Shown: positions 7,283 to 19,375 of the stretch, piece by piece
Layout: each line of letters starts with the position of its first letter
Numbering within the stretch: the first letter of the stretch is position 1
Origin: an uncultured Pelagibacteraceae bacterium
Lineage (GTDB): Bacteria > Pseudomonadota > Alphaproteobacteria > Pelagibacterales > Pelagibacteraceae
Length of the DNA stretch: 64,000 nucleotides
NCBI GenBank assembly: GCA_902521615.1
Contig: CABYSJ010000002.1
Span: 31,615-95,614 of the forward strand
Direction of reading: 5' to 3'
Position numbers and translations under genes: made by a program
Notes under the pieces: generated by a model
The model's input: the letters and a program-made list of their open reading frames with translations, nothing else
What the model was told of the DNA's origin: nothing
Database searches by the model: none

Positions 7283-7648
7283 ATGCCTGACCTAAATAAA
7301 ATTATTGAAGACTTATCAAGTTTGACTGTCGCAGAGGCGGCTGAACTTTCAAAACAATTAGAAGAAAAATGGGGTGTAACTCCAATGGCAGCAGCAGCTC
7401 CAGCAGCAGCAGGTGGTGCAGCTCCAGCAGAAGATAAAGATGATTTCACAATCATGCTAGTATCTGCAGGTGATAAAAAAATTAATGTTATCAAAGAAGT
7501 AAGAGCAGCTACCTCATTAGGTTTAAAAGAAGCTAAAGATCTTGTAGAAGGAGCACCAAAAGAAGTTAAATCTGGTGTAAATAAAAAAGACGCTGAAGAG
7601 ATCAAAGCTAAGTTAGAAGCTGCTGGCGCTAAAGTAGAACTTAAATAA
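7283..7648 (+). CDS. rplL: 50S ribosomal protein L7/L12
   Basis: The acidic stalk protein that recruits the translational GTPases. The 121 residues show the N-terminal dimerisation region, an Ala/Pro hinge ([16 protein letters not shown], about residues 34-50) and the C-terminal factor-binding domain ([20 protein letters not shown]). Five bases follow rplJ. A strong hairpin follows before rpoB. Confidence 0.98.
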   Translation: MPDLNKIIEDLSSLTVAEAAELSKQLEEKWGVTPMAAAAPAAAGGAAPAEDKDDFTIMLVSAGDKKINVIKEVRAATSLGLKEAKDLVEGAPKEVKSGVNKKDAEEIKAKLEAAGAKVELK

Positions 7649-7667
7649 ATTAAATAGAAAGAATTCG

Positions 7668-7693
7668 AATACTGATTATTTTTAATCAGTATT
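7668..7693 (+). promoter_or_regulatory. perfect 11-bp hairpin between rplL and rpoB
   Basis: AATACTGATTA at 7668-7678 pairs perfectly with TAATCAGTATT at 7683-7693 across a TTTT loop. The following bases (TATAAACTTAA) are not a T-tract, so full intrinsic termination is unlikely. In Escherichia coli the same junction holds an attenuator and an RNase III processing site that make ribosomal and polymerase subunits at different levels. An equivalent processing or attenuation element is inferred here. Confidence 0.6.
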
Positions 7694-7704
7694 TATAAAC
7701 TTAA

Positions 7705-10700
7705 ATGCAATTATCTTTTACTGAAAAGAAAAATATAAGAAAAAGTTTTGGTAAACTTAAAGAAAGTTTATCTATCCCTAATTTAATTGAAGTACAAAAA
7801 AATTCTTATAAAGAATTAACAGAATTTAATGCTGAAGCAGCTGAACTGACCAAAGGTTTTGATAGGGTATTTAAGAGCATATTTCCAATTGAAGATTTAA
7901 ATGATAAAGCAACTTTAGAGTATGTTTCATACAGGTTAGAAAAACCAAAATTTGATGTTGAAGAGTGTATAGCGAGAGGTCTTACATATTCATCAGCTCT
8001 AAAGTGTACTTTAAGGTTAGTAGTATATGAAATAGATCAAGAAAATAATACAAAAGATATTTTATCAGCTAAAGAACAAGAAGTTTATATGGGTGAAGTT
8101 CCTATGATGACGAATAGTGGAACTTTTATAACTAACGGTGTTCAAAGAGTTGTAGTAAACCAAATGCATAGAAGTCCAGGTGTATTTTTTGATCACGATA
8201 AAGGAAAAACTCATGCAAGTGGTAAGCTTTTATTTAATTGCAGAGTAATACCTAATAGAGGTTCTTGGTTAGATTTTGAGTATGATGTTAAAGATTTTCT
8301 ATATTTTAAAATTGATAGAAAAAAGAAAATTTTTTCATCTACTTTATTGTTAGCTTTAGGTTACACAAAATCAGAAATAGTAGATGAGTTCTATGAAAGT
8401 GAACAATATAATTTTGATCCAAAAACAGAAAAATGGAAAACTAAATTTAATCCAGAAAACTATAAGGCAAAAAATTTCTCAGAAGAAGTAATTGATGCAA
8501 AAACTGGTGAAGTAGTAATTAAATTAGGTGATAAGATCAACTTTTTAAGTGCAAAAAAACTAGCAAATGATGGTTTGAAAGACATACTGGTTTCTAGAGA
8601 GTCTTTGTTTGGTAAATTTTTACACAGAGATATAAAAGTTAATGAAGAAGAAGATGGTGTTTTTAAAATTGGGACTGAATTAAATGATACAATTATTCAA
8701 CAAATTTTAGATGCAAATATACATACACTTCAAATTTCTGTTACAAATTCTATTAATAAAGGACCTTATCTACTTACAACTATTTTAGCTGATAAAAATA
8801 ATACTAAAGACGAAGCTATCACGGAAATCTATAAAATGTTAAGACCTGGAGAACCGCCAACAATAGAGATTGCAACTCAAATATTTAACAATCTTTTCTT
8901 TAGCTCAGACAGATATGATTTGTCTGATGTTGGAAGAGTAAAAATGAACTCAAGATTAAATCAAGAATGTTCTGATAAAATTACCATATTAAGAAATGAC
9001 GATATCATAGCAATTATTCACAAAATGTTGGATTTACGTGATGGTAAAGATGATGTTGATGATATTGATCATCTAGGAAATAGAAGAGTTCGTTCTGTTG
9101 GAGAGCTAGTTGAGAACCAAGCTAGAATTGGTGTTTATAGAATGGAAAGAGCTATTAAAGAAAAAATGACAACTTTAGATGTTGAATCAGCAATGCCACA
9201 AGATCTAATTAATGCAAAACCATTAACAGTTTCATTAAAAGATTTTTTTGCAAGCTCACAACTATCTCAGTTTATGGACCAAACAAATCCTTTATCTGAA
9301 ATTACTCATAAAAGAAGAGTTTCAGCACTAGGTCCGGGTGGTTTAACAAGAGAAAGAGCAGGTTTTGAAGTAAGAGACGTACATCCAACACACTATGGAA
9401 GAATTTGTCCAATTGAGACACCTGAAGGTCCAAATATTGGTTTGATTAATAGTTTATCAACTTATGCAAAAATTAATAAGTATGGCTTTATAGAAAGCCC
9501 ATACAAAAAAGTCAAAGACGGTGTTGTTCAAGATAAAGTTGAATACTTATCAGCAATGGAAGAAACAAAATTCACTATTGCTCAAGCAAATACAAAACTT
9601 GATAAAAATGGAAAAATTACTGAAGAACTAGTTTCATGCAGACAAAACCTTAACTTTCTTTTAGCAAAACCGGACTCTATTGATTATATTGACGTATCAC
9701 CAAAACAATTAGTTTCAGTTGCAGCATCTTTAATTCCATTCTTAGAAAATGATGATGCAAACAGAGCCTTAATGGGCTCGAACATGATGAGGCAAGCAGT
9801 TCCATTATTAAAACCCGAGTCGCCACTTGTTGGCACAGGAATTGAAAGTGATGTTGCTCTAGATTCTGGTGTAACAATTGTAGCTAAGCGTGATGGAATT
9901 GTTGATAAAATAGATGGTAAAAGAATTGTTATAAAAGTAACCGAGGAAACAGACTTTAGTAAGTCTGGGGTAGATATCTATAACCTTCAAAAATTTAAAA
10001 GATCTAACCAAAACACTTGTATAAATCAAAGACCACTAGTTAGAGTTGGTGATAAGGTTAAATCTGGAGATATTATTGCAGATGGTCCTTCAACAAAATT
10101 AGGTGAACTTGCTTTAGGTAAGAATGTTACTGTAGCATTTATGCCGTGGCAAGGTTATAACTTTGAAGACTCAATTTTAATTTCAGAAAGGTGTGTTACA
10201 GATGACGTTTTTACATCTGTTCATATTGTTGAATACGAAATAATGGCGAGAGATACAAAGCTTGGTGAAGAAGAAATAACAAGAGATATACCAAATGTAA
10301 ATGAAGAAGCTTTAAAAAACCTTGATGAGTCAGGAATAGTTTATATTGGCGCAGAGGTAAATGCTGGAGATATTTTGGTTGGTAAAGTTACTCCTAAAGG
10401 AGACTCAGCATCAGGCCCTGAAGAAAAATTATTAAGATCAATTTTTGGAGAAAAAGCCATCGATGTAACAGATACATCTTTAAGAATGTCTAGAGGATCA
10501 AGTGGAACCGTAGTTGATGTAAGAGTATTCAATAGACATGGAATTGAGAAAGATGAAAGATCAATAACAATTGAAAGAGCTGAAATTGAACAAGTTCAAC
10601 AAGATAAAATTGTTGAGGAAGAAATATTAGAAAGAAGCATTAAACAAAGAGCTTCACAATTCCTGTCAGGGTCATCTTTAACTAAAAAATTAAAAGATTT

Positions 10701-11793
10701 ATCCGAAGGAACTAAATTAGATTTTGATAAAATTAATAAACTATCAATTAATGATGTCTTCAAAATCACAGTAGGAAATGTAAATGACGAAGCAACATTA
10801 GCTCAATTAAAAGATCAATATAATAAAGCAAAACAAGACATAACCGAGAGATTTGAAGATAAAGTTTTAAAAATTAGAAGTGGTGATGATTTGTTACCAA
10901 GTGTTATGAAAATGGTAAAAGTATTCGTTGCTATCAAAAGAAGATTAAGACCTGGTGATAAAATGTCTGGAAGACATGGAAATAAAGGTGTTGTAAGTAA
11001 AATTATACCTGTTGAAGACATGCCATACAGAGAAGACGGCAGACCAGTTGACATTGTATTAAATCCTCTGGGTGTTCCAAGCAGGATGAACGTTGGACAA
11101 ATTTTAGAGACACATTTAGGTTGGGCATGTAAAGAATTTGGTGAACAAGTTAAAAATTTAGTAAACGAAAATAACAAAAAAATTGAAAGAACAGAAAAAA
11201 TCGAAAAATTCTTAAAATCTGTTTATGGAGAAGAAATTTTTAACGAAAAAGTAGACAAATTGAGCAAAAATGAATTTAAAGATCTTTGTGAAAATTTACA
11301 AAATGGTATCGCAATTTCAACACCTGTTTTCGATGGTGCTAAAGAAAAAAATGTTACTGAGATGCTTGAACTAGCAAATCTACCAGGATCAGGACAAACT
11401 TATTTATGGGATGGAAGAACAGGAGAGAAATTTGATAGACCGGTTACTGTTGGAATAATCTATATGCTAAAACTTCATCACTTAGTTGAAGATAAAATTC
11501 ATGCAAGATCTACAGGACCTTACAGTTTAGTTACACAACAACCACTTGGTGGTAAAGCACAGTTAGGTGGTCAAAGATTTGGTGAAATGGAAGTGTGGGC
11601 TCTTGAAGCATATGGTGCGTCATATACTTTACAGGAAATTTTAACTGTTAAATCTGATGACGTCGCAGGAAGAGTTAAAGTTTATGAGACTATAGTTAAA
11701 GGTGAAGAAAACTTTGAGTCAGGTATACCAGAGTCATTTAACGTTTTAGTTAAAGAGATTAAATCATTAGCATTAAATGTGGAGCTTAATTAA
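7705..11793 (+). CDS. rpoB: DNA-directed RNA polymerase subunit beta
   Basis: The 1362-residue catalytic subunit of RNA polymerase. The rifampicin pocket region reads [16 protein letters not shown], then [14 protein letters not shown], and keeps the Asp, His and Ser whose substitution commonly gives resistance, so a sensitive-type pocket is predicted. Also visible are [19 protein letters not shown], the active-site [14 protein letters not shown], and the C-terminal clamp motif [20 protein letters not shown]. Length is normal for alphaproteobacteria. Its stop overlaps the rpoC ATG by one base. Confidence 0.99.
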   Translation: MQLSFTEKKNIRKSFGKLKESLSIPNLIEVQKNSYKELTEFNAEAAELTKGFDRVFKSIFPIEDLNDKATLEYVSYRLEKPKFDVEECIARGLTYSSALKCTLRLVVYEIDQENNTKDILSAKEQEVYMGEVPMMTNSGTFITNGVQRVVVNQMHRSPGVFFDHDKGKTHASGKLLFNCRVIPNRGSWLDFEYDVKDFLYFKIDRKKKIFSSTLLLALGYTKSEIVDEFYESEQYNFDPKTEKWKTKFNPENYKAKNFSEEVIDAKTGEVVIKLGDKINFLSAKKLANDGLKDILVSRESLFGKFLHRDIKVNEEEDGVFKIGTELNDTIIQQILDANIHTLQISVTNSINKGPYLLTTILADKNNTKDEAITEIYKMLRPGEPPTIEIATQIFNNLFFSSDRYDLSDVGRVKMNSRLNQECSDKITILRNDDIIAIIHKMLDLRDGKDDVDDIDHLGNRRVRSVGELVENQARIGVYRMERAIKEKMTTLDVESAMPQDLINAKPLTVSLKDFFASSQLSQFMDQTNPLSEITHKRRVSALGPGGLTRERAGFEVRDVHPTHYGRICPIETPEGPNIGLINSLSTYAKINKYGFIESPYKKVKDGVVQDKVEYLSAMEETKFTIAQANTKLDKNGKITEELVSCRQNLNFLLAKPDSIDYIDVSPKQLVSVAASLIPFLENDDANRALMGSNMMRQAVPLLKPESPLVGTGIESDVALDSGVTIVAKRDGIVDKIDGKRIVIKVTEETDFSKSGVDIYNLQKFKRSNQNTCINQRPLVRVGDKVKSGDIIADGPSTKLGELALGKNVTVAFMPWQGYNFEDSILISERCVTDDVFTSVHIVEYEIMARDTKLGEEEITRDIPNVNEEALKNLDESGIVYIGAEVNAGDILVGKVTPKGDSASGPEEKLLRSIFGEKAIDVTDTSLRMSRGSSGTVVDVRVFNRHGIEKDERSITIERAEIEQVQQDKIVEEEILERSIKQRASQFLSGSSLTKKLKDLSEGTKLDFDKINKLSINDVFKITVGNVNDEATLAQLKDQYNKAKQDITERFEDKVLKIRSGDDLLPSVMKMVKVFVAIKRRLRPGDKMSGRHGNKGVVSKIIPVEDMPYREDGRPVDIVLNPLGVPSRMNVGQILETHLGWACKEFGEQVKNLVNENNKKIERTEKIEKFLKSVYGEEIFNEKVDKLSKNEFKDLCENLQNGIAISTPVFDGAKEKNVTEMLELANLPGSGQTYLWDGRTGEKFDRPVTVGIIYMLKLHHLVEDKIHARSTGPYSLVTQQPLGGKAQLGGQRFGEMEVWALEAYGASYTLQEILTVKSDDVAGRVKVYETIVKGEENFESGIPESFNVLVKEIKSLALNVELN

Positions 11794-14700
11794 TGAAAAA
11801 AGAATTAACAGATCTATTTAAGGGCAGCGAAATTTCAGAAGCTCAAAATTTTAATAGCATTAAAATTTCACTTGCTAGCCCAGAGAAAATAAAATCTTGG
11901 ACATTTGGTGAAATTAAAAAGCCTGAAACAATTAATTATAGAACGTTTAGACCTGAAAAAGATGGTTTGTTCTGTGCAAGGATTTTTGGACCGATAAAAG
12001 ATTATGAGTGTTTATGCGGTAAGTATAAACGAATGAAATTTAGAGGAATTATATGTGAGAAATGTGGTGTTGAGGTTACAAAATCAAATGTAAGAAGAGA
12101 AAGAATGGGCCACATTAACCTTGCTACACCAGTAGCACATATTTGGTTCTTAAAGTCTCTTCCAAGCAGAATTGCTTTGGCTGTAGACATGAAATTGAAA
12201 GAAATAGAGAGAGTTCTTTATTTTGAAAACTTTATAGTAATAGAGCCTGGTTTAACTGGTTTACAAAAAAATCAACTCTTAAATGAGGAAGAATTAGCAA
12301 AATACCAGGATGAGTTTGGTGAAGAGAGTTTTACAGCAGGAATAGGAGCAGAAGCTGTTCTTGAGATGCTGAAAAATTTAGATTTAGAATTAGAAAGAAA
12401 AAATCTTGTTAGCTTTATTAAAGAAACTAAATCAAAAGTTAACGAAGAAAGAGCAATTAAAAGATTAAAATTAATAGAGTCATTTATTGAAACAGGTCAA
12501 AAACCAGAGTGGATGATTATGACCGTGGTACCAGTTATACCGCCAGAATTAAGACCATTAGTTCCTCTAGATGGCGGCAGATTTGCTACTTCAGATCTTA
12601 ACGATTTATATAGAAGAGTAATTAACAGAAATAACAGATTAAAAAGATTAATGGATCTTAAAGCTCCAGATATCATTGTAAGAAATGAAAAAAGGATGCT
12701 TCAAGAGTCTGTAGATGCTCTATTTGATAATGGTAGAAGAGGCAGGGTAATAACAGGAACTGGTAAGCGACCACTTAAATCTCTTGCTGAAATGTTAAAA
12801 GGTAAACAAGGAAGATTTAGACAAAATTTATTAGGTAAACGAGTTGATTATTCTGGAAGATCAGTAATAGTTGTCGGTCCTGATTTAAAACTACATGAAT
12901 GTGGTTTACCAAAAAAAATGGCTCTTGAGTTATTTAAACCATTTTTATATGCAAGATTAAATAAATTAGGCTTAGCTTCAACGATTAAACAAGCTAAAAA
13001 ATTAGTTGAAAAAGAAACAAATGCAGTTTGGGACGCTTTAGAATTGATAGTTAGAGAGCATCCAGTACTTTTAAATAGAGCACCAACACTTCATAGACTT
13101 GGAGTTCAAGCATTTGAGCCAAAATTAATTGAAGGAGACGCAATTGAATTACACCCTTTAACTTGTGCAGCATTTAACGCTGACTTTGATGGTGACCAAA
13201 TGGCAGTGCACGTGCCGTTAAGTTTAGAAGCACAATTAGAGGCAAGAATTTTAATGTTATCTACAAATAATATTCTTTCTCCATCAAACGGTAAACCAAT
13301 TATTGTTCCGAGTCAGGATATGATTTTAGGAATTTACTATCTATCACAAGAACCTATATCTGATAAACCGGCAGGATACTTTACAAACTCAGATCAAATT
13401 GAATTTGCATTATCATCTGGCCAAATAAATGTACATAGCACTATCATTTCAAGATTTGAGACTGTAGATGATCAAGGTAATAAAAAAATGGAAAAATATA
13501 CTTCTACAGCTGGAAGATTTTTATTAGCAAATTTATTACCTAAAAATAGTAACATTAAGTTCTCTTTAGTAGATAGATTATTACCTAAAAAAGTAGTTTC
13601 AGAAATAATTGATGTTGTATTTAGATTTTGTGGTCAAAAAACAACTGTAATTTTCTGTGATAAGCTTAAAGATTTAGGATTTAAACATGCATTTAAAGCA
13701 GGAATTTCGTTTGGAAAAGACGATCTTGTAATACCTGAAAATAAAACTCAATTAATTGATGATACTAAGAAATTAATTGCAGATTATGAAACTCAATATG
13801 CTGAAGGTTTAATTACAAGAGGTGAAAAATACAACAAAGTTGTTGATGCTTGGTCTAAGTGTACAGATAAAGTTGCTGGAGAAATGATGAAAGGTATTTC
13901 AGCTACAGAAAAAACAGACGAAGGATTGAAAATAAATTCTGTATTTATGATGGCAGATAGTGGAGCTAGAGGATCTGCTGCTCAAATGAAACAATTAGCT
14001 GGTATGAGAGGTTTGATTGCTAAACCTTCAGGTGAAATTATTGAAAGTCCAATTATCTCAAACTTTAAAGAAGGATTAACCGCTTTGGAGTATTTCAACT
14101 CAACACACGGAGCTAGAAAAGGTTTAGCAGATACAGCGCTGAAAACAGCTAGTTCTGGATATTTAACGAGAAGACTTTGCGATGTAGCTCAAGATTTAAC
14201 TGTCACTAAAAAAGCTTGTGACTGTAAAAATCCAGGATTTATCGAACTCTCTGAAATTTTAGAAGGTGGTAATGTAGTAGTTAGCCTTTCTGAAAGAGCG
14301 CTTGGTAGAGTTACATTTGATGAGATTAAACATCCTTTAACTGGTGAAGTAATAATCAAAAAACAAACCATGATCGATGAGGCTGGATGTGATAAAATTG
14401 ATGCTGCAGGGGTAAAATCAATAAAAGTTTACTCGGTAATGACTTGTGGTTCAAAAGAAGGTGTTTGTGCTACTTCTTACGGAAGAGATTTGTCTAGAGG
14501 TAAAATGGTTCACGTTGGTGAAGCTATTGGAATGATTTCTGCACAGTCAATCGGTGAACCAGGAACACAGTTAACAATGAGAACTTTCCACGTAGGTGGA
14601 ACTGCTTCTGTTAAACAGGATTCACAAATTGTAACTAAAAATGAAGGAACATTAAAAATTATTAACTCAAATATATTAGAGGACTCTAAAAAGAATTTAA

Positions 14701-15971
14701 TTGTAATGGGTAGAAATACTCAGCTTTCAATTGAGGATGATAATGGAGTTCAAATTGCAGTTTATAAAGTTGCATATGGATCAAGATTATTTTTTAATAA
14801 TGGTGATAAAGTAAAAGCGAATACTAAAATATGTGAATGGGATCCTTACACAACACCAGTTATAGCAGAGAAGAGTGGTACAGCTAGTTATGTAGATTTA
14901 ATTGACGGTGTTTCAATTCAAGAAACTACTGACGATGCAACAGGAATTTCTTCTAAATCAGTAATTGATTGGAGAGGTCAATCAAAAAGCACTGATTTAA
15001 AACCTAGAATTACTTTAAGGGATGAAAAAGGAAATGTGATTAAAAAAGCGGATGATAATGAAGCTAGATATTATTTAGTACCGGATTCGATTTTATCAAT
15101 TAAGGATGGTCAAAAGGTTTATGCAGGTGACGTAATTGCAAGATTACCAAAAGAAACTACAAAAACAAAAGATATTACCGGAGGTCTTCCAAGAGTTGCC
15201 GAGTTATTTGAAGCTAGAAAAGCTAAGGACAGTGCAATCATTGCTGAAAATGATGGTAGTGTTGTTTTTGGTAAAGAGGTAAGAGGTAAACAAAGAGTAT
15301 CTATTGTTCCTGAAGATGGATCAGAACCTTCAAATTATTTAATTCCAAAAGGTAAACACATCAATTTCAACCCTGGTGAAAAAATTCAAAAAGGAGAGTA
15401 TCTTCTAGATGGTCAACCATTGCCACATGATATTTTAAGAATTTTAGGTATTAAAGAATTAACAGAATACTTTGTTAACCAAGTTCAAGAAGTTTATAGG
15501 TTACAGGGTGTAATCATAAATGATAAGCATATTGAAACTATTTTAAGACAAATGCTTAAAAAGGTTGAAGTAAAAGTGTCAGGTGACTCAAGTTATTTAC
15601 CTGGTGAAGTGATTGATAGAATTAAGTTTGATAATACAAACGAAAAATTAGTTGCTGAGGGCAAAACACCAGCTGTTGGTGAAAGAGTTCTAATGGGTAT
15701 CACTAAAGCCTCACTTCAAACTGAGTCATTTATTTCAGCTGCTTCGTTCCAAGAAACAACAAGAGTATTAACCGATGCTGCAATTAAAGGAAAAATTGAC
15801 CCATTAAATGGGTTAAAAGAGAATGTAATCGTTGGAAGGTTAGTTCCTGCAGGTACCGGTAATATTAAAAATAGATGGAACAATAAAGCTCTAGAGGATG
15901 ATAATAATTTTTTAGCGGAGCAGGATAAAATAGAAGCTTCAGAACTTGAAGAAACACAGACAAATCAGTAA
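11793..15971 (+). CDS. rpoC: DNA-directed RNA polymerase subunit beta'
   Basis: The 1392-residue partner of RpoB, which holds the catalytic Mg2+ in [12 protein letters not shown] (near residue 463). The N-terminal zinc ribbon ([13 protein letters not shown], then ICEKCG) and the second zinc site (CDCKNPG, then [17 protein letters not shown]) are intact, and the trigger-loop region [19 protein letters not shown] is present. Translation is coupled to rpoB. A 167-bp gap with a promoter and a folded leader follows, separating it from rpsL. Confidence 0.99.
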   Translation: MKKELTDLFKGSEISEAQNFNSIKISLASPEKIKSWTFGEIKKPETINYRTFRPEKDGLFCARIFGPIKDYECLCGKYKRMKFRGIICEKCGVEVTKSNVRRERMGHINLATPVAHIWFLKSLPSRIALAVDMKLKEIERVLYFENFIVIEPGLTGLQKNQLLNEEELAKYQDEFGEESFTAGIGAEAVLEMLKNLDLELERKNLVSFIKETKSKVNEERAIKRLKLIESFIETGQKPEWMIMTVVPVIPPELRPLVPLDGGRFATSDLNDLYRRVINRNNRLKRLMDLKAPDIIVRNEKRMLQESVDALFDNGRRGRVITGTGKRPLKSLAEMLKGKQGRFRQNLLGKRVDYSGRSVIVVGPDLKLHECGLPKKMALELFKPFLYARLNKLGLASTIKQAKKLVEKETNAVWDALELIVREHPVLLNRAPTLHRLGVQAFEPKLIEGDAIELHPLTCAAFNADFDGDQMAVHVPLSLEAQLEARILMLSTNNILSPSNGKPIIVPSQDMILGIYYLSQEPISDKPAGYFTNSDQIEFALSSGQINVHSTIISRFETVDDQGNKKMEKYTSTAGRFLLANLLPKNSNIKFSLVDRLLPKKVVSEIIDVVFRFCGQKTTVIFCDKLKDLGFKHAFKAGISFGKDDLVIPENKTQLIDDTKKLIADYETQYAEGLITRGEKYNKVVDAWSKCTDKVAGEMMKGISATEKTDEGLKINSVFMMADSGARGSAAQMKQLAGMRGLIAKPSGEIIESPIISNFKEGLTALEYFNSTHGARKGLADTALKTASSGYLTRRLCDVAQDLTVTKKACDCKNPGFIELSEILEGGNVVVSLSERALGRVTFDEIKHPLTGEVIIKKQTMIDEAGCDKIDAAGVKSIKVYSVMTCGSKEGVCATSYGRDLSRGKMVHVGEAIGMISAQSIGEPGTQLTMRTFHVGGTASVKQDSQIVTKNEGTLKIINSNILEDSKKNLIVMGRNTQLSIEDDNGVQIAVYKVAYGSRLFFNNGDKVKANTKICEWDPYTTPVIAEKSGTASYVDLIDGVSIQETTDDATGISSKSVIDWRGQSKSTDLKPRITLRDEKGNVIKKADDNEARYYLVPDSILSIKDGQKVYAGDVIARLPKETTKTKDITGGLPRVAELFEARKAKDSAIIAENDGSVVFGKEVRGKQRVSIVPEDGSEPSNYLIPKGKHINFNPGEKIQKGEYLLDGQPLPHDILRILGIKELTEYFVNQVQEVYRLQGVIINDKHIETILRQMLKKVEVKVSGDSSYLPGEVIDRIKFDNTNEKLVAEGKTPAVGERVLMGITKASLQTESFISAASFQETTRVLTDAAIKGKIDPLNGLKENVIVGRLVPAGTGNIKNRWNNKALEDDNNFLAEQDKIEASELEETQTNQ

Positions 15972-16000
15972 AAAAATCGCCTAAAAATTGCAGTTTTAGT

Positions 16001-16028
16001 TTGACAAAGGTCTATTAATAAGTAATTT
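16001..16028 (+). promoter_or_regulatory. predicted sigma-70 promoter before rpsL
   Basis: A consensus -35 TTGACA at 16001-16006 and TAATTT at 16023-16028 are spaced 16 bp apart, in the largest gap of the supercluster. A start point near 16035 would give a leader of about 100 nucleotides before rpsL. The -10 is weaker than the -35, so the site is plausible rather than certain. Confidence 0.5.
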
Positions 16029-16103
16029 GGCGGTGTTTTTGGTTGGAATGTAGTACTTCTAACGGTACTAAACGCTGCCACAAAATAACCTGTCAGTTAT
16101 TTT
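16028..16103 (+). promoter_or_regulatory. folded 5' leader of rpsL (nested hairpin plus second hairpin)
   Basis: TGGCGGTGTT (16028-16037) pairs with AACGCTGCCA (16071-16080) as a 10-bp outer stem with two G-U pairs. It encloses TAGTAC (16051-16056) paired with GTACTA (16065-16070). A separate perfect hairpin follows: AAAATAAC (16082-16089) with GTTATTTT (16096-16103) around a 6-base loop. The gap carries no gene, so the folding is probably regulatory, perhaps binding S7 or S12. The predicted promoter overlaps the first arm, so the complete outer stem would need read-through from rpoC or an earlier start. Confidence 0.5.
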
Positions 16104-16138
16104 CATCTAAAAATAAATTAATTAATTTTAAAAAATTT

Positions 16139-16510
16139 ATGCCAACTATTAATCAGTTGTTAAGAAAAAAAAGAGTGAAACCAGCATCAAGGAATAAAGT
16201 TCCTGCTCTACAAAAACAACCCTTAAAGAGAGGTGTTTGTGTAAAAGTTTATACAACAACTCCAAAGAAGCCAAACTCTGCATTAAGAAAAGTTGCTAGG
16301 GTTAGATTATCAAATGGATTTGAAGTTACAGCTTACATTCCTGGTGAAGGTCACAATCTACAAGAACACTCAGTAGTACTGATTAGAGGTGGTAGGGTAA
16401 AAGATTTACCAGGAGTTCGTTATCATATTCTAAGAGGTAATCTAGATACGCAAGGTGTTGCAAACAGAAAACAAAGAAGATCTTTATACGGAACAAAAAA
16501 AGGTAAATAA
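16139..16510 (+). CDS. rpsL: 30S ribosomal protein S12
   Basis: S12 monitors codon-anticodon pairing in the decoding centre. I place the start at the ATG at 16139, giving the family-standard 123 residues beginning [12 protein letters not shown]; an in-frame ATG at 16043 would add 32 non-homologous residues through the folded leader. [18 protein letters not shown] and the loop KDLPGVRYH keep the Lys and Asp residues associated with streptomycin sensitivity and hydroxylation. The stop overlaps rpsG by one base. Confidence 0.97.
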   Translation: MPTINQLLRKKRVKPASRNKVPALQKQPLKRGVCVKVYTTTPKKPNSALRKVARVRLSNGFEVTAYIPGEGHNLQEHSVVLIRGGRVKDLPGVRYHILRGNLDTQGVANRKQRRSLYGTKKGK

Positions 16511-16980
16511 TGTCTAGAAAAAAAACTCAACCAAAAAAAAATGTAGTTCCAGATCCAAAATTTAAATCAACTATCATTCCAAAATTAATCAACAATATCA
16601 TGTATGACGGTAAAAGAGGTATTGCTGCTAAAATAGTTTATGACGCTATAGACAAAATTAAAACAAAAACAAAAGATGAGCCAATTAATATTTTTAATGA
16701 AGCAATTAATAATATCAAACCAACTGTAGAAGTTAGATCTAGAAGAGTAGGTGGTGCAACTTATCAAGTTCCTGTTGAGGTAAAAAGTAAAAGAGCACAA
16801 GCCTTAGCAATTAGATGGTTAGTAGAGTCAGCAAGAAAAAGAAAAGATAAACATATGGCAGATAAAATTTTTAATGAGCTTTATGATGCTTATGAAAAAA
16901 AAGGAGCTGCTGTTAAAAAAAGAGAGGATGTACATAAAATGGCAGAGTCTAACAAGGCATTTGCTCATTTTAGGTGGTAA
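16510..16980 (+). CDS. rpsG: 30S ribosomal protein S7
   Basis: S7 is the primary organiser of the 30S head and lies at the mRNA exit channel. The 156 residues include PTVEVRSRRVGGATYQVPVE (from residue 75) and the C-terminal HKMAESNKAFAHFRW. In E. coli S7 is the translational repressor of the str operon; whether it acts on the leader here is unknown. Six bases separate it from fusA. Confidence 0.98.
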   Translation: MSRKKTQPKKNVVPDPKFKSTIIPKLINNIMYDGKRGIAAKIVYDAIDKIKTKTKDEPINIFNEAINNIKPTVEVRSRRVGGATYQVPVEVKSKRAQALAIRWLVESARKRKDKHMADKIFNELYDAYEKKGAAVKKREDVHKMAESNKAFAHFRW

Positions 16981-16986
16981 TAAGAT

Positions 16987-19065
16987 ATGGCTAGAACTCA
17001 TTCATTAGATAAATATAGAAATATTGGGATCATGGCCCATATAGACGCTGGGAAAACAACTACTACAGAAAGAATTTTATATTACACAGGTAAGAGCCAT
17101 AAAATTGGTGAAGTGCATGATGGTGCAGCAACCATGGATTGGATGGAACAGGAACAAGAAAGAGGTATTACAATTACTTCTGCTGCAACAACTTGTTTTT
17201 GGAATGATCACAGAGTTAACATTATTGATACACCAGGCCACGTAGACTTTACTATTGAAGTAGAGAGATCTTTAAAAGTTTTAGATGGTGCCGTCGCTGT
17301 TTTTGATGGTGTAGCAGGTGTAGAACCACAATCTGAAACAGTATGGAGACAAGCAGATAAATATAAAGTTCCAAGAATTTGTTTTGTAAATAAACTAGAT
17401 AGAACAGGTGCTGATTTCTTTAGATGTGTTGACATGATTAAAGATAGATTAGGCGCAAAGCCATTAGTGTTACAAGTTCCTATTGGAATTGAGGCCTCTT
17501 TAACTGGAGTTGTTGATTTAGTTAAAATGAAAGCTCAAGTTTGGAAAAATGAGGCATTAGGTGCTGAATGGGAATACAAAGATATTCCTGATGATCTTAA
17601 AGAAATTACTGAAAAATATAGAACAGAATTAGTCGAAACTGCTGTAGAGCAAGACGAAAAATTAATGGAGTCTTATTTAAATGGAGAGGAAATTAAAGAG
17701 GAAGATTTAGTTAAGTGTATAAGAAAAGGAACATTGAATTTTAGTTTTGTTCCTGTTTTAACTGGATCTGCCTTTAAAAATAAAGGTGTTCAGCCTTTAC
17801 TAGATGCAGTTGTGAACTACTTGCCAAGTCCAGTTGATATTGGTTCAATTAAAGGAACAAAAGTTGGATCAGAAGATGAAATTGAAATGAAATTTGATGA
17901 TGGTTCTTCTTTTTCTGGTTTAGCATTTAAAGTTGCAAACGATCCTTTTGTAGGTTCTTTAACATTTGTTAGAATTTATTCTGGTACAATTAAGTCTGGA
18001 ACTGCGGTATATAACTCTTCATCTGATAAGGAAGAAAGAGTTGGTCGTATGCTTTTAATGCATGCTAATTCAAGAGAAGATATTAAAGAGGCTAATGCAG
18101 GCGATATTGTTTCACTAGCAGGATTAAAAAATACTATGACTGGTCACACTTTATGTGACAAAGAAAATCCAGTTTTATTAGAGCCAATGGAATTCCCAGA
18201 GCCAGTAATTGAAATTGCCGTAGAGCCGAAAACAAAAGGTGACCAAGAAAAAATGGGTGAAGCATTAGCAAGATTAGCTAAAGAGGATCCATCATTTAGA
18301 GTTTCTTCAGACGAAGAATCAGGTCAAACAATCATTAAAGGTATGGGTGAACTTCACTTAGATATTATTGTTGATCGAATGAAAAGGGAATTTAAAGTTG
18401 AAGCAAACGTAGGTGCTCCACAAGTTGCTTACAGAGAAACTATAGAAAAATCTGCTGAGTACGAATACATACATAAAAAACAAAGCGGTGGTGCTGGTCA
18501 GTTTGCTAAGGTTAAATTATTTGTTGAACCTCAAGAACCAGGAAAAGGAAGAGAAGTTGAAAGTGCTATTAAAGGTGGAGCTATTCCAAAAGAATTTATT
18601 CCTGGTGTTGAAAAAGGTATTGAAACTGTCTCTGATAGTGGAATTTTGGCAGGTTTCCCAATGATTGATTACAAAGTAACTATTGTTGATGGTTTACATC
18701 ACGATGTTGACTCAAGCGTTTTAGCTTTTGAACTTGCAAGTAGGGCATGTTTCAAAGAAGCTTGTGCTCAAGGTGGATTAAAACTTCTAGAACCGATTAT
18801 GAGAGTAGAAGTTGTTACACCCGAAGATTATATGGGAGATGTTATTGGTGATTTAAACAGTAGAAGAGGGCAAATTAGCACTCAAGAACAAAGAGGAAAT
18901 GCAACTGTAATTACAGCTATGGTTCCTCTAGCCAATATGTTTGGTTACATTAATAATCTTAGATCAATGTCACAAGGAAGAGCACAATATTCAATGTTCT
19001 TTGACCATTATTCTAAAGTTCCTCAAAACGTTCAAGACGAAGTAACTAAAAAGGTAGCAGGATAA
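16987..19065 (+). CDS. fusA: translation elongation factor G
   Basis: EF-G catalyses GTP-driven translocation and, with RRF, ribosome recycling. The 692 residues carry [18 protein letters not shown] (P-loop), [10 protein letters not shown] (G3) and NKLDRTGAD (G4) in domain I, followed by domains II-V, with [16 protein letters not shown] in domain IV. Length matches the canonical factor. The next gene is rpsJ, overlapping by one base (TAATG); the tuf gene that commonly sits here is absent. Confidence 0.99.
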   Translation: MARTHSLDKYRNIGIMAHIDAGKTTTTERILYYTGKSHKIGEVHDGAATMDWMEQEQERGITITSAATTCFWNDHRVNIIDTPGHVDFTIEVERSLKVLDGAVAVFDGVAGVEPQSETVWRQADKYKVPRICFVNKLDRTGADFFRCVDMIKDRLGAKPLVLQVPIGIEASLTGVVDLVKMKAQVWKNEALGAEWEYKDIPDDLKEITEKYRTELVETAVEQDEKLMESYLNGEEIKEEDLVKCIRKGTLNFSFVPVLTGSAFKNKGVQPLLDAVVNYLPSPVDIGSIKGTKVGSEDEIEMKFDDGSSFSGLAFKVANDPFVGSLTFVRIYSGTIKSGTAVYNSSSDKEERVGRMLLMHANSREDIKEANAGDIVSLAGLKNTMTGHTLCDKENPVLLEPMEFPEPVIEIAVEPKTKGDQEKMGEALARLAKEDPSFRVSSDEESGQTIIKGMGELHLDIIVDRMKREFKVEANVGAPQVAYRETIEKSAEYEYIHKKQSGGAGQFAKVKLFVEPQEPGKGREVESAIKGGAIPKEFIPGVEKGIETVSDSGILAGFPMIDYKVTIVDGLHHDVDSSVLAFELASRACFKEACAQGGLKLLEPIMRVEVVTPEDYMGDVIGDLNSRRGQISTQEQRGNATVITAMVPLANMFGYINNLRSMSQGRAQYSMFFDHYSKVPQNVQDEVTKKVAG

Positions 19066-19373
19066 TGGAAAAGCAAAACATAAGAATAAAACTAAGAGCG
19101 TACGATAATAAGGTTCTCGATGCCTCTACAGAAGAAATTGTAAATACAGTTAAAAGAACTGGGGCTACAATTAAAGGTCCTATTCCATTACCTACAAGAA
19201 TTGAAAGATACACTGTATTAAGATCTCCTCATATAGATAAGAAAAGTAGAGAACAGTTTGAGTCAAGAACACACAAAAGATTAATAGATATCATTGAACC
19301 AACTCCACAAACTGTAGAAGCATTGATGAAACTTGATTTAGCTTCTGGTGTAGATGTGGAGATAAAAATTTAA
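19065..19373 (+). CDS. rpsJ: 30S ribosomal protein S10
   Basis: S10 (102 residues) binds the 30S head and, as NusE, joins NusG and NusB in antitermination and transcription-translation coupling. It shows [16 protein letters not shown] at the start and [20 protein letters not shown] centrally. It is coupled to fusA by a one-base overlap, merging the str and S10 clusters into one transcriptional unit. There is no space for an S10-type L4 leader. Confidence 0.98.
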   Translation: MEKQNIRIKLRAYDNKVLDASTEEIVNTVKRTGATIKGPIPLPTRIERYTVLRSPHIDKKSREQFESRTHKRLIDIIEPTPQTVEALMKLDLASGVDVEIKI

Positions 19374-19375
19374 TT

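Noticed and set aside
7668..7693. Intrinsic terminator after rplL
   Set aside because: The stem is strong but AT-rich and no T-tract follows, and rpoB has no other promoter in the gap; processing or attenuation fits better.
9240..9360. Possible rifampicin-resistance changes in rpoB
   Set aside because: The Asp, His and Ser positions that commonly mutate are all the sensitive-type residues.
10815..11177. Minus-strand open frame of 120 codons in rpoB
   Set aside because: Antisense shadow of conserved polymerase coding sequence with no protein-like features.
16043..16138. In-frame upstream extension of rpsL from an ATG at 16043
   Set aside because: It adds 32 residues unlike S12 and runs through the folded leader. 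The start at 16139 gives the exact family length.
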